A stretch of DNA of 64,000 nucleotides, from positions 1-64,000 of the forward strand of contig CAYMKL010000022.1 of assembly GCA_964390805.1 (NCBI GenBank). The letters run 5' to 3'. Source of the DNA: CAYMKL01 sp964390805 (GTDB lineage Bacteria; Chloroflexota; Anaerolineae; VGOG01). Below the pieces are notes generated by a model. The model saw only the letters and a list, made by a program, of their open reading frames with translations. It ran no database searches and was not told the DNA's origin. Within the stretch, counting starts at the first letter, position 1. Each line of letters opens with the position of its first letter. The translations under genes were made by a program, and so were the position numbers. Shown in pieces: positions 31,054 through 38,535 of the stretch.

Positions 31054-32442
31054 ATGAGAAACAAGCTGTTTGCGCTACTGCTGGTTGCGACTATTCTGGG
31101 CTCGCTGGCTGCCTGCGCCGCGCCCACCCCAGAGGTGATCGAGAAGGAGGTCATCGTCGAGAAAGAGGTCCCGGTCACCGTTGAGGTAGAGAAGGAAAAG
31201 GTGGTCGAGAAGAAGGTCATTGAGACCGTGGTGGTTGAGAAAGAGAGGGAGGTAGAGGTCTCGAAGAAAATCGTGATCTACAACTCCTACATGACTGACC
31301 CAGGGGCTCGCGAGGCCGACGCCGAGCAGGTGCAGATGTTCATGAACGCCAACCCTGGCATTGAGGTGATGCACAGCGCAGTCGCCCATGAGGACTTCAA
31401 GCAGGCCATCCGCGCCTACCTGACCGCCTCGACCCCGCCGGACGTGATGACCTGGTTCGCTGGCAACCGGGCCCGCTTCTTCATTGACAAGGGCCTGATC
31501 ATGGACATCAGCGACGTTTGGGAGGACGAGGGATGGAATGAAACCTTCCCCGCTGGCTTCCGTGCTATGAGCAGCGTGGGTGACAAGCAGTACTTCCTGC
31601 CCGCGAGCTGGTACTGGTGGGCCATCTACTATCGCAAGGATATCTTCGACCAGTACGGCCTGGAAACACCCACCACGTGGGACGAGTTCTTGGCGCTCTG
31701 CGAAACCCTCAAGTCGAACGGAGTCACGCCCATCACCATCGGCACCAAGTGGCGCTGGACCGCTGCTGCCTGGTTCGACTACCTCAACATGCGCGTCAAC
31801 GGGCCTGAGTTCCACATCAACCTGATGTTGGGCACGGAGAAGTACGACGATCCGCGCGTGCTGAAGGTCTTCGCCGACTACTGGGCGCCGCTGATCGAGA
31901 AAGGCTACTTCATTGACGCCCCCGCTTCCTACACCTGGCAGGAGGGATTGAATTTCCTGGCCAGCGGCGAGGCGGCTATGTACCTGATGGGCGACTTCCT
32001 ACGCGACGTCTACCCTGCAGAAGAGGTTGAAAAGATTGACTTCTTCCGCTTCCCCATCATTGATCCCGCCGTGCCCGTCGGTGAGGACGCACCTACTGAC
32101 GGCTACTTCATCGCTGCCAACGCGCAACACTTGGAGGAAGGCAAGGCTCTACTGGCCTATTTCGGTTCAGCCGAGGGGCAGCAGTTCTTCGCCGATACAC
32201 TGGGACGTCTACCGACCAACATGGAGGTGGACACCAGCGGCTTTACCGACATGCAGCGGAAGGGCCTGGAGCTGATCCAGGGCGCGGACTTCGTAGCCCA
32301 GTTCTACGACCGCGACACCACGCCCGAAATGGCCGACGAGGGCATGAACGGCATGATGGAGTTCTGGGACAACCCGGACAGCATCGGAGATATCCTGGCC
32401 CGTCTGGAGCAAGTACGGCAGGAAGTCTTTGCCGAAGAGTAG
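31054..32442 (+). CDS. sugar ABC transporter substrate-binding lipoprotein, family 1
   Basis: 462-residue carbohydrate-binding lipoprotein. The ATG at 31054 follows GGGAGGAG and starts a lipoprotein signal (LFALLLVATILGSLAACAAP). After the Cys comes an EKEV/VEKE repeat linker (about residues 27-70), then the mature domain KKIVIYNSYMTDPGAREADA. Typical family-1 blocks are LPASWYWWAIYYRKDIFDQY, WDEFLALCETLKSNGVTPI and AAMYLMGDFLRDVYP. The upstream region is weakly coding-like but lacks a better start. It works with the MalF/MalG-like permeases at 33771-35513. No ATPase gene is in the operon; a shared MsmK/UgpC-type ATPase elsewhere is likely. Confidence 0.93.
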   Translation: MRNKLFALLLVATILGSLAACAAPTPEVIEKEVIVEKEVPVTVEVEKEKVVEKKVIETVVVEKEREVEVSKKIVIYNSYMTDPGAREADAEQVQMFMNANPGIEVMHSAVAHEDFKQAIRAYLTASTPPDVMTWFAGNRARFFIDKGLIMDISDVWEDEGWNETFPAGFRAMSSVGDKQYFLPASWYWWAIYYRKDIFDQYGLETPTTWDEFLALCETLKSNGVTPITIGTKWRWTAAAWFDYLNMRVNGPEFHINLMLGTEKYDDPRVLKVFADYWAPLIEKGYFIDAPASYTWQEGLNFLASGEAAMYLMGDFLRDVYPAEEVEKIDFFRFPIIDPAVPVGEDAPTDGYFIAANAQHLEEGKALLAYFGSAEGQQFFADTLGRLPTNMEVDTSGFTDMQRKGLELIQGADFVAQFYDRDTTPEMADEGMNGMMEFWDNPDSIGDILARLEQVRQEVFAEE

Positions 32443-32460
32443 TCCCATACTGTAACAACA

Positions 32461-32495
32461 GAGGAGCCCGTGAGTCATCTGCGGGCTCCTCGTTT
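32461..32495 (+). terminator. intrinsic terminator-like hairpin after the sugar-binding gene
   Basis: GAGGAGCCCG (32461-32470) pairs perfectly with CGGGCTCCTC (32482-32491), followed by GTTTC. It begins 18 bp after the stop. The weak T-run suggests partial termination that would raise binding-protein mRNA over the downstream permeases. Confidence 0.75.
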
Positions 32496-32525
32496 CATAA
32501 ACAGTCGAGCTTGACAAATCGTGCA

Positions 32526-32667
32526 CTTACTACCCGACATCGAGAATCAGAAACCAGGTTTTTCTCTTGCAAAGCATTCTTGGGCACCCCAGTGGGTTCA
32601 AAAAGCAGTCACCCGCTTGGTTCAGACGACAAAAAACCTGGTTTCTCTCCAAATGTCGGGTAGTGAG
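32526..32667. mobile_element. 142-bp MITE-like inverted-repeat element with 8-bp target duplication
   Basis: The terminal inverted repeats are about 35 bp: CTTACTACCCGACAT...AGAAACCAGGTTTTT on the left, and AAAAAACCTGGTTTCT...ATGTCGGGTAGTGAG on the right. The element is immediately bracketed by the direct repeat ATCGTGCA (32518-32525 and 32668-32675), which looks like a target-site duplication. It encodes nothing. It lies between the binding-protein and aldo/keto reductase genes of the sugar operon. Confidence 0.75.
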
Positions 32668-32705
32668 ATCGTGCATGATGACCAAGACGACAGAGGGCCA
32701 CTACC

Positions 32706-33695
32706 ATGAGCGCGACATTTGCCAGATGGTTAGGGAGATCCGGCATCCAAGTGAGTGCAATGGGTTTGGGTTGCTGGGCAATCGGAGGACCGCTTTGGGC
32801 CGGAGACGACGCCGTGGGTTGGGGGGAGGTGGACGACAATGAATCAATCCGCGCCATACAGCGCGCCCTCCATCTCGGAGTCAGTTTCTTTGACACTGCC
32901 GACGTGTACGGCGCGGGTCACAGTGAGCGTGTGCTTGGTCGTGCCCTGGCAGGCCATCGCGACCAAGTCGTGATTGCCACCAAGTTCGGCAACACGTTTG
33001 ACGAAGCCACTCGCCAGATCACCGGCTCCGACGCATCACCCGAGTACATCCGCCAGGCATGTGAAGCCTCTCTACAACGCCTGAACACCGACTATATTGA
33101 CCTGTACCAGTTCCATCTGAATGACTACGATCCCAATCACGCAGGTGCTGTACGCGACGTGGTGGAGGAATTGGTCACCGAGGGAAAAATCCGTCAATAT
33201 GGTTGGAGCACCGACTTTCCAGAACGCGGCCGCGTCTTTGCCGAAGGGCCAAACTGTACTGCCATCCAGCATCAGATGAATGTGCTAGAGGACGCCGCGC
33301 CAATGATCGCGCTATGCGAGCAGTTGGGCCTGGCCAGCATCAACCGCGGCCCGCTGGCGATGGGCCTGCTCACTGGAAAGTACCGAGCGGACTCGAAACT
33401 GGCCTCCGACGACGTGAGGGGCGATAAGAGCCCAGCTTGGATGCAGTACTTCAGGGACGGCAGGCCCAACCCAGAGTGGCTCCAGAAGCTCGAGGCAACA
33501 CGTGAGATCCTCACGACTGGTGGTCGCACCCTTGCTCAGGGAGCGCTGGCCTGGATCTGGGCGCGGAGTGAGCGGACAATTCCCATTCCCGGCTTCAGGA
33601 CCGTGGCACAAGTTGAGGAGAACACAGCCGCGATGCAATTTGGGCCGCTAAGTGCCGAGCAGATGGGTGAAATAGACATGCTACTGAGTCGTTGA
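32706..33695 (+). CDS. aldo/keto reductase
   Basis: 329-residue NADPH-dependent oxidoreductase with a TIM-barrel fold. The catalytic tetrad is visible: Asp and Tyr in FFDTADVYGAGHSERVLGRA, Lys in VIATKFGNTF, and His in LYQFHLNDYDP. The cofactor end shows IPIPGFRTVAQVEENTAAM. Members of this branch act on sugars, xenobiotic aldehydes or inosose-type compounds, and the sequence alone does not choose. It is placed within the LacI-controlled sugar operon, between the binding protein and permeases, so a sugar or polyol substrate is likely. An AGAGGG is eight bases upstream of the ATG. Confidence 0.92.
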   Translation: MSATFARWLGRSGIQVSAMGLGCWAIGGPLWAGDDAVGWGEVDDNESIRAIQRALHLGVSFFDTADVYGAGHSERVLGRALAGHRDQVVIATKFGNTFDEATRQITGSDASPEYIRQACEASLQRLNTDYIDLYQFHLNDYDPNHAGAVRDVVEELVTEGKIRQYGWSTDFPERGRVFAEGPNCTAIQHQMNVLEDAAPMIALCEQLGLASINRGPLAMGLLTGKYRADSKLASDDVRGDKSPAWMQYFRDGRPNPEWLQKLEATREILTTGGRTLAQGALAWIWARSERTIPIPGFRTVAQVEENTAAMQFGPLSAEQMGEIDMLLSR

Positions 33696-33770
33696 TCGGT
33701 TCCCACCAGAAGTTCTCGAACGTTCTCGACAGGATTGAATCCTGAGTTTGTCTTAAGGAGGTCCAATGCT

Positions 33771-34655
33771 ATGACTCGCAGTAAACGCCTCTCTCAATTG
33801 ACGCCGTATCTGTTCCTGATTGTGCCCTTGATCATCTACCTGATCTGGGTCATCGGGCCAATGTTCTATACGTTCTTCCTCAGTCTGACCGACTGGGACG
33901 GCCTATCCAGTCCAGTTTTCATCGGCTTGAAAAACTATCAGAAGCTGTTCAAGGACCCCGTTTTCTTTGTCTCCCTCAAAAACAACCTCAAGTGGGTGCT
34001 CAGCTTCATCACCATACCGGTGGTGGCGGGCCTGGCCCTGGCCATGGCCCTCAATCGGGCTATCCCCTTGGAAAGGTTTTTCAAAGCCAGCTTCTACTCG
34101 CCCCTGGTGCTTTCCCTGGTTGTCTGCGGCCTCATCTGGTCGTGGATGTATCACCCGGCCAGCGGCCTGATCAATGAGACGCTGCGGGCGGTGGGCCTGG
34201 ATTCGTGGGCCAAAGGATGGTTAAGCGACAAGAACCTAGTCATGTGGGCCGTGATTATGGTGGCCATCTGGCGCCAGGTGGGGTACGTGATGGTTCTCTA
34301 CCTGGCTGGCCTACAAGGCGTGGATCCTGGCCTGGTGGATGCTTCCAAAGTAGATGGCTGCAACAGTTGGCATACCTTTCGACACGTTATCTTTCCGCTG
34401 TTGGCCCCGGTTACAGTGATCGTCATCGTGATCAGCATCATAGACTCGCTGCGCGCCTTCGACCTGGTGTCGGTCATGACGCGGGGCGGACCTTATAACT
34501 CTTCCAGTGTGCTGGCCAACTTCATGTACATCGAGGCCTTCAACAACTACAAGATGGGTTATGGCGCCGCCATCTCTGTGATCCTGTTCCTCATCAGCCT
34601 GGTGTTCATCTTCATCTACCTATCGCGGGTGCTGCAAGCCGAGATGGAGTACTAG
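33771..34655 (+). CDS. sugar ABC transporter permease, MalF/UgpA type
   Basis: 294-residue permease. The ATG at 33771 is chosen over the upstream in-frame ATG (33735) because of the perfect AAGGAGGT eight bases before it. TM1 is PYLFLIVPLIIYLIWVIGPM; five further helices follow. The EAA loop reads VDASKVDGCNSWHTFRHVIF near residue 200, the site that contacts the ATPase. It forms a heterodimer with the next gene. The family imports di- and oligosaccharides or glycerol-phosphate compounds. Confidence 0.93.
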   Translation: MTRSKRLSQLTPYLFLIVPLIIYLIWVIGPMFYTFFLSLTDWDGLSSPVFIGLKNYQKLFKDPVFFVSLKNNLKWVLSFITIPVVAGLALAMALNRAIPLERFFKASFYSPLVLSLVVCGLIWSWMYHPASGLINETLRAVGLDSWAKGWLSDKNLVMWAVIMVAIWRQVGYVMVLYLAGLQGVDPGLVDASKVDGCNSWHTFRHVIFPLLAPVTVIVIVISIIDSLRAFDLVSVMTRGGPYNSSSVLANFMYIEAFNNYKMGYGAAISVILFLISLVFIFIYLSRVLQAEMEY

Positions 34656-34673
34656 ATCAGGAGGAAAATGGTC

Positions 34674-35513
34674 ATGACGAAGAAGTTCTTCAGCTCTCCG
34701 TGGCGTACACTGGGTTTCTTCTTGCTGATGCTGATAACCCTCATCTGGTTGTTGCCCTTTATCACAGCCATCCTCACGTCTTTCCGCACCAACCAGGACA
34801 TCGTGGCGCGGGGGTTCATGGCGCTGCCCAAAGAGATCAACTTGGATAGCTTTAAGGTGGCCTGGGAACGCGGCGGCCTGAGTCGCTACGTGCCCAACAG
34901 TTTCATCATCACCCTTCCCTCGTTGGTGCTGACGCTGTTTCTCTCTTCCCTCTCCGCCTATGCCCTGGCCCGCTTTCGCTTCCGGGGCAATCGGTTGATC
35001 CTGTTGCTTTACGTCGGCGGCATGATGCTACCCTTCCAGGTGCTGATGCTGCCCGTTTTCCGTCTCACCGATGCGTTGGGTCTATACGACACCTACATCG
35101 GCGTGATTGCTTTCCACACGGCGTTCCAACTGGGCTTCTGCACTTTCTTGCTGCGCAATTACATGCGCACCGTGCCCGGCGAGATCCTGGAGGCGGCGCG
35201 CATTGACGGTTGCGGCGAGTTCCGCATCTGGTGGCAGATCATGATGCCCCTCACCTTGCCAGCCATCGCTGCTCTGGCCACGCTGGAGTTCACCTGGATC
35301 TTCAATGACTACCTGTGGGCCATCGTCCTACTGCGCAGCGACAAACTCAAGCCCGTCACGGCCGGCCTGGCGACCTTGCTGGGCCAGTACATCACGGACT
35401 GGACCGTTATCATCGCCGGTGCATTGCTGGCGACGGTACCCACGGTGGTGGTGTTCATCTTCTTGCAGCGTTACTTCATCGAGGGGCTGACCTTGGGCGC
35501 GACGAAGGGGTAG
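34674..35513 (+). CDS. carbohydrate ABC transporter permease, MalG/UgpE type
   Basis: 279-residue permease. The ATG at 34674 has an AGGAGG nine bases upstream; the ATG two codons earlier is too close to it. TM1 is GFFLLMLITLIWLLPFITAI, followed by the typical LTSFRTNQDIVARG. The EAA loop is EILEAARIDGCGEFRIWWQI near residue 175. The C-terminus FLQRYFIEGLTLGATKG is the usual MalG-type ending. It pairs with the gene 18 bp upstream. No ATPase gene follows; a 180-bp spacer leads to the dehydrogenase gene. Confidence 0.93.
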   Translation: MTKKFFSSPWRTLGFFLLMLITLIWLLPFITAILTSFRTNQDIVARGFMALPKEINLDSFKVAWERGGLSRYVPNSFIITLPSLVLTLFLSSLSAYALARFRFRGNRLILLLYVGGMMLPFQVLMLPVFRLTDALGLYDTYIGVIAFHTAFQLGFCTFLLRNYMRTVPGEILEAARIDGCGEFRIWWQIMMPLTLPAIAALATLEFTWIFNDYLWAIVLLRSDKLKPVTAGLATLLGQYITDWTVIIAGALLATVPTVVVFIFLQRYFIEGLTLGATKG

Positions 35514-35693
35514 ACTCAGTAGATGGAAGATTATCAAGAGTAGGGACTTGACATTTCAGCGATACTGGCGATAATAGTCTTGTGCACCACGGGTAGCACG
35601 TGCCTCCGCTGCCAGCACTGGCCCGTTGAAGTTTCACACAAGCTCTTTTTTTGTGTTTTTCACCCCGCAAATGCTAAAGATAGGGGCGCAGTT

Positions 35694-37004
35694 ATGCTGG
35701 AACTAATCTACGGCCAAACGATTGAATGTGACTGCGGCAAGACCCATCACGTCGAGCCGCAGCGGGTCATTTACGAGAACGGTGCATTGAGCCGACTGCC
35801 TGAAGTTCTGTCGGAATACACGACAGGGCGCCGGGTCGTTTTGCTGATGGACATCCGAACACGTGAGGTGGCTGGCCAAGAAGCGGCGGCACTACTGAGA
35901 GATGCCAACTGGGAGGTCTCCGAAATCGTCGTTCCGGACCCTGCCCAAGGAGCGTCGCCGATCTGTGATGACCACACGCACGACTGGCTTCTCCGTCGAA
36001 TCGCCGCTGCCGATGTGGTTCTCCCCATCGGCAGCGGCGTGTTGAACGATCTCGGCAAGTGGACCGCTTTTGATCTGAATGTCCCCTATGTTTGCTTTGG
36101 GACGGCCGCTAGCATGAACGGCTATGCTTCAGCGAATGTGGCGGCGACGATCAAGGGTGTAAAATCGCTTCTGTGGGCGCGTCCACCACGAACAGTTCTT
36201 TCCGACCCTGCCATTCTCCGCGATGCGCCCTATGAACTGACCACCGCAGGGTTGGGGGACATCTTGGCCAAGTCGGTGAGTTCCGCCGATTGGCGCATGA
36301 ACCACTTCCTGTTTGGGGATTACTTCTGCGAGCGATCGGTTTCCCTGATTGCCGACATTGAGCCGTTGTACATGGATCATCCTGAGGATGTGCGGGAACG
36401 AAAGCCAAAGGCAATGGAGGCCCTGTTTCACGGCCTTCTCCTGACCGGCATCGCCATGACGATGGCTGAGACATCCTCTCCAGCTTCAGGCGGGGAGCAC
36501 CTGGTTTCTCATACCCTGGATATGATGTCTTCTCTCGATGGAGTGCCCCATGATTTGCACGGTAGACAGGTTGGACTGGGTACGGTGTTGGCTTCCGAGG
36601 TTTATCGCCGCGTCATCAGTCTGGAATCGCCCGACTTCTCTCGCGCCTCAATGGGTTTTGACAAGGAATTCTGGGGGGCGTTGGGAGATGGGGTCGAAAC
36701 CCAATTCGCCCAGAAAGTGGCGCGGCTGCAGAAAGCAGCCGAGGTCCTTTCGCAAGGTGATTCGTGGGATCGTCTGCGTGAAGAGGTGGAGCCGTTTCTC
36801 CGCTCGCCAGAGCGAATCCGCAACTGTCTGAAACGAGCCGACGCCGCCTATCGAGCCGAGGATCTCGGGTGCTCGCGAGAAAGACTCCTCCGTGCCGTGC
36901 TCCATCTGCATGAGATTCGTTCCCGCTTCACCGTCATAGACCTCGCTCGGCTGGTGGGTGTCCTTCCCCAGGCAGCGGCGGAAATCGTCGAGGAATGGTC
37001 TTAA
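35694..37004 (+). CDS. sn-glycerol-1-phosphate dehydrogenase-like (AraM/EgsA family) protein
   Basis: 436-residue NAD(P)-dependent, metal-binding dehydrogenase of the iron-containing alcohol dehydrogenase superfamily, G1PDH branch. Characteristic blocks are DVVLPIGSGVLNDLGKWTAF (cofactor), GTAASMNGYASANVA, TTAGLGDILAKSVSSADWRM (metal ligand Asp) and GGEHLVSHTLDMM (metal ligand His). In Bacillus the homologue AraM interconverts DHAP and glycerol-1-phosphate. The ATG at 35694 has GGGG ten bases upstream; the first part of the longer frame lacks family similarity. It is followed after 4 bp by a glycerol-kinase-like gene, which suggests handling of a glycerol-derived phosphate in this operon. Confidence 0.85.
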   Translation: MLELIYGQTIECDCGKTHHVEPQRVIYENGALSRLPEVLSEYTTGRRVVLLMDIRTREVAGQEAAALLRDANWEVSEIVVPDPAQGASPICDDHTHDWLLRRIAAADVVLPIGSGVLNDLGKWTAFDLNVPYVCFGTAASMNGYASANVAATIKGVKSLLWARPPRTVLSDPAILRDAPYELTTAGLGDILAKSVSSADWRMNHFLFGDYFCERSVSLIADIEPLYMDHPEDVRERKPKAMEALFHGLLLTGIAMTMAETSSPASGGEHLVSHTLDMMSSLDGVPHDLHGRQVGLGTVLASEVYRRVISLESPDFSRASMGFDKEFWGALGDGVETQFAQKVARLQKAAEVLSQGDSWDRLREEVEPFLRSPERIRNCLKRADAAYRAEDLGCSRERLLRAVLHLHEIRSRFTVIDLARLVGVLPQAAAEIVEEWS

Positions 37005-37008
37005 AGAC

Positions 37009-38514
37009 GTGTCCAACCAACCCTATCTCTTAGGAATTGATCAAGGCAGCAGTGGTAGCCGCGCACTCGTCCTGGATCCAGACGGACAGGTGCGCGGCTA
37101 CGGTTATCGGCCCCTGGCAGGCATCCACCCTCATCCCGGTTGGGTCGAACATGCCCCGGTGTCCGTAATTGTGGGGGTGGCAGAGGCCGTCACCGAGGCG
37201 CTCGAACGGGCCAACTGCCGCGCCTCCGACATTGCAGCCTGTGGCATTGCCTGCCAGCGTAACACCGACTTTGCCTGGGATGCTCAAACGGGCCGCCCGC
37301 TGGCCAACGCCATCAGTTGGCAAGACTTGCGCACCTTGCCGATGCTGGACGAGCTGGCGGCCTGGCCGCTGGCAGACCAATGCCGCCGCAGACTGGGTTA
37401 TGCCCCTGGTCCCTACAGCTCGGCCTTGCACATGGCCTGGCGTATGCGGCACGAACCATCGGTGATTGACGCGACCCGCACGGGGCGCCTGCGTCTGGGT
37501 CTCTCGGCGGCGTGGCTGCTGACCGCAAGGGGGAATCCCAGCGCACACCAGATGGACTACTCGCTGGTGCAGGCCATGGGCGTGTACGACTTTCGGGCGC
37601 AACGTCTCTGGGATGAGTGGCTGGATTTCCTGGGCGTGCCGCGCGCTGCGCTCCCGCAGGCAGTACCCACGGTCTATGATTTCGGGACGTTGGGGGTGGC
37701 TGCCCCCGATGGTAGCACGACAGACGTGCCCATCATGGCCATGATCGGCAATGAGCAGGCTGCATTATTCGGTCACGATTGTCGCTTCCCCGGCGATGCG
37801 GAGTGCACTCATGGCACGGCGTCCTTCGTGGACGTTTTCATGGGCAGTCATGCACCAGATCAAGATAAGATCAACGTCTACTTCGCCTGGCACCTGGGCG
37901 ACGCGCCGACTTATTGCCTGGAGGCAGACACGACGGTCAGCGGTGCGGTGATTCGTTGGATGCGGGAACAGGCCCAGCTCTTCGACCATGATGATGAGGT
38001 CGGACGACTGGCCGCTTCGGTGCCGGACTCAGCCGGGGTGGTGTTCGTCCCGGCCTTCACGGGACTGAACGTGCCGTATAATGACCGCAATGCCCGTGGC
38101 ACGATACTGGGATTAACCTTGAGCAGCGGGCGCGCTCACATTGCGCGTGCTTTTCTGGAATCGCTGGGCTACCAAGTGCAGGAGATCCTCGACACAATCT
38201 ACACTGAGACCGGCTTGCGCGTGGAGCGTTTGCATCTGGGTGGGGGCATCTCTACCAGCGATGAGGCATGCCAGATCATGGCCGACCAGCTTGGCATCCC
38301 CACGGTGCGCCCTACCTTCACCGAAACCGCCGCCCGCGCTGCTGCACTGCTGGCTGGCCTAGGCGCTGGGGTCTGGGCCGACGTCTCAGATCTGCCGCCC
38401 CCGCCCGGTGGGTTTACCCTGTTTGAGCCGCGCATTTCCGCTGACCAGCGCGAGGCCAACTATGCCCGCTGGAAGCGTGCTGTGGATTGCGTTCGGGCCT
38501 GGGGACAGGGCTAG
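37009..38514 (+). CDS. FGGY family carbohydrate kinase, glycerol-kinase-like
   Basis: 501-residue kinase with the two-domain actin-like fold. The start at GTG 37009 puts the phosphate-binding motif at residue 8 (LLGIDQGSSGSRALVLDPDG). The second half resembles GlpK closely: CTHGTASFVDVFMG, LEADTTVSGAVIRWMREQAQ, GVVFVPAFTGLNVPYNDRNA, RGTILGLTLSSGRAHIARAF and ESLGYQVQEILDTI. The substrate loop residues that define glycerol kinase cannot be judged without alignment, so a pentulose or other polyol is possible. It is tightly coupled to the G1PDH-like gene and followed 21 bp later by a GH42 beta-galactosidase. Confidence 0.88.
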   Translation: MSNQPYLLGIDQGSSGSRALVLDPDGQVRGYGYRPLAGIHPHPGWVEHAPVSVIVGVAEAVTEALERANCRASDIAACGIACQRNTDFAWDAQTGRPLANAISWQDLRTLPMLDELAAWPLADQCRRRLGYAPGPYSSALHMAWRMRHEPSVIDATRTGRLRLGLSAAWLLTARGNPSAHQMDYSLVQAMGVYDFRAQRLWDEWLDFLGVPRAALPQAVPTVYDFGTLGVAAPDGSTTDVPIMAMIGNEQAALFGHDCRFPGDAECTHGTASFVDVFMGSHAPDQDKINVYFAWHLGDAPTYCLEADTTVSGAVIRWMREQAQLFDHDDEVGRLAASVPDSAGVVFVPAFTGLNVPYNDRNARGTILGLTLSSGRAHIARAFLESLGYQVQEILDTIYTETGLRVERLHLGGGISTSDEACQIMADQLGIPTVRPTFTETAARAAALLAGLGAGVWADVSDLPPPPGGFTLFEPRISADQREANYARWKRAVDCVRAWGQG

Positions 38515-38535
38515 GTTGACTGGATATGGAGGGAG

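Noticed and set aside
32512..32530. TTGACAAATCGTG before the MITE as a second promoter
   Set aside because: The -35-like hexamer has no -10 at suitable spacing; the shared 13-mer with 29864 is noted but does not make a promoter here.
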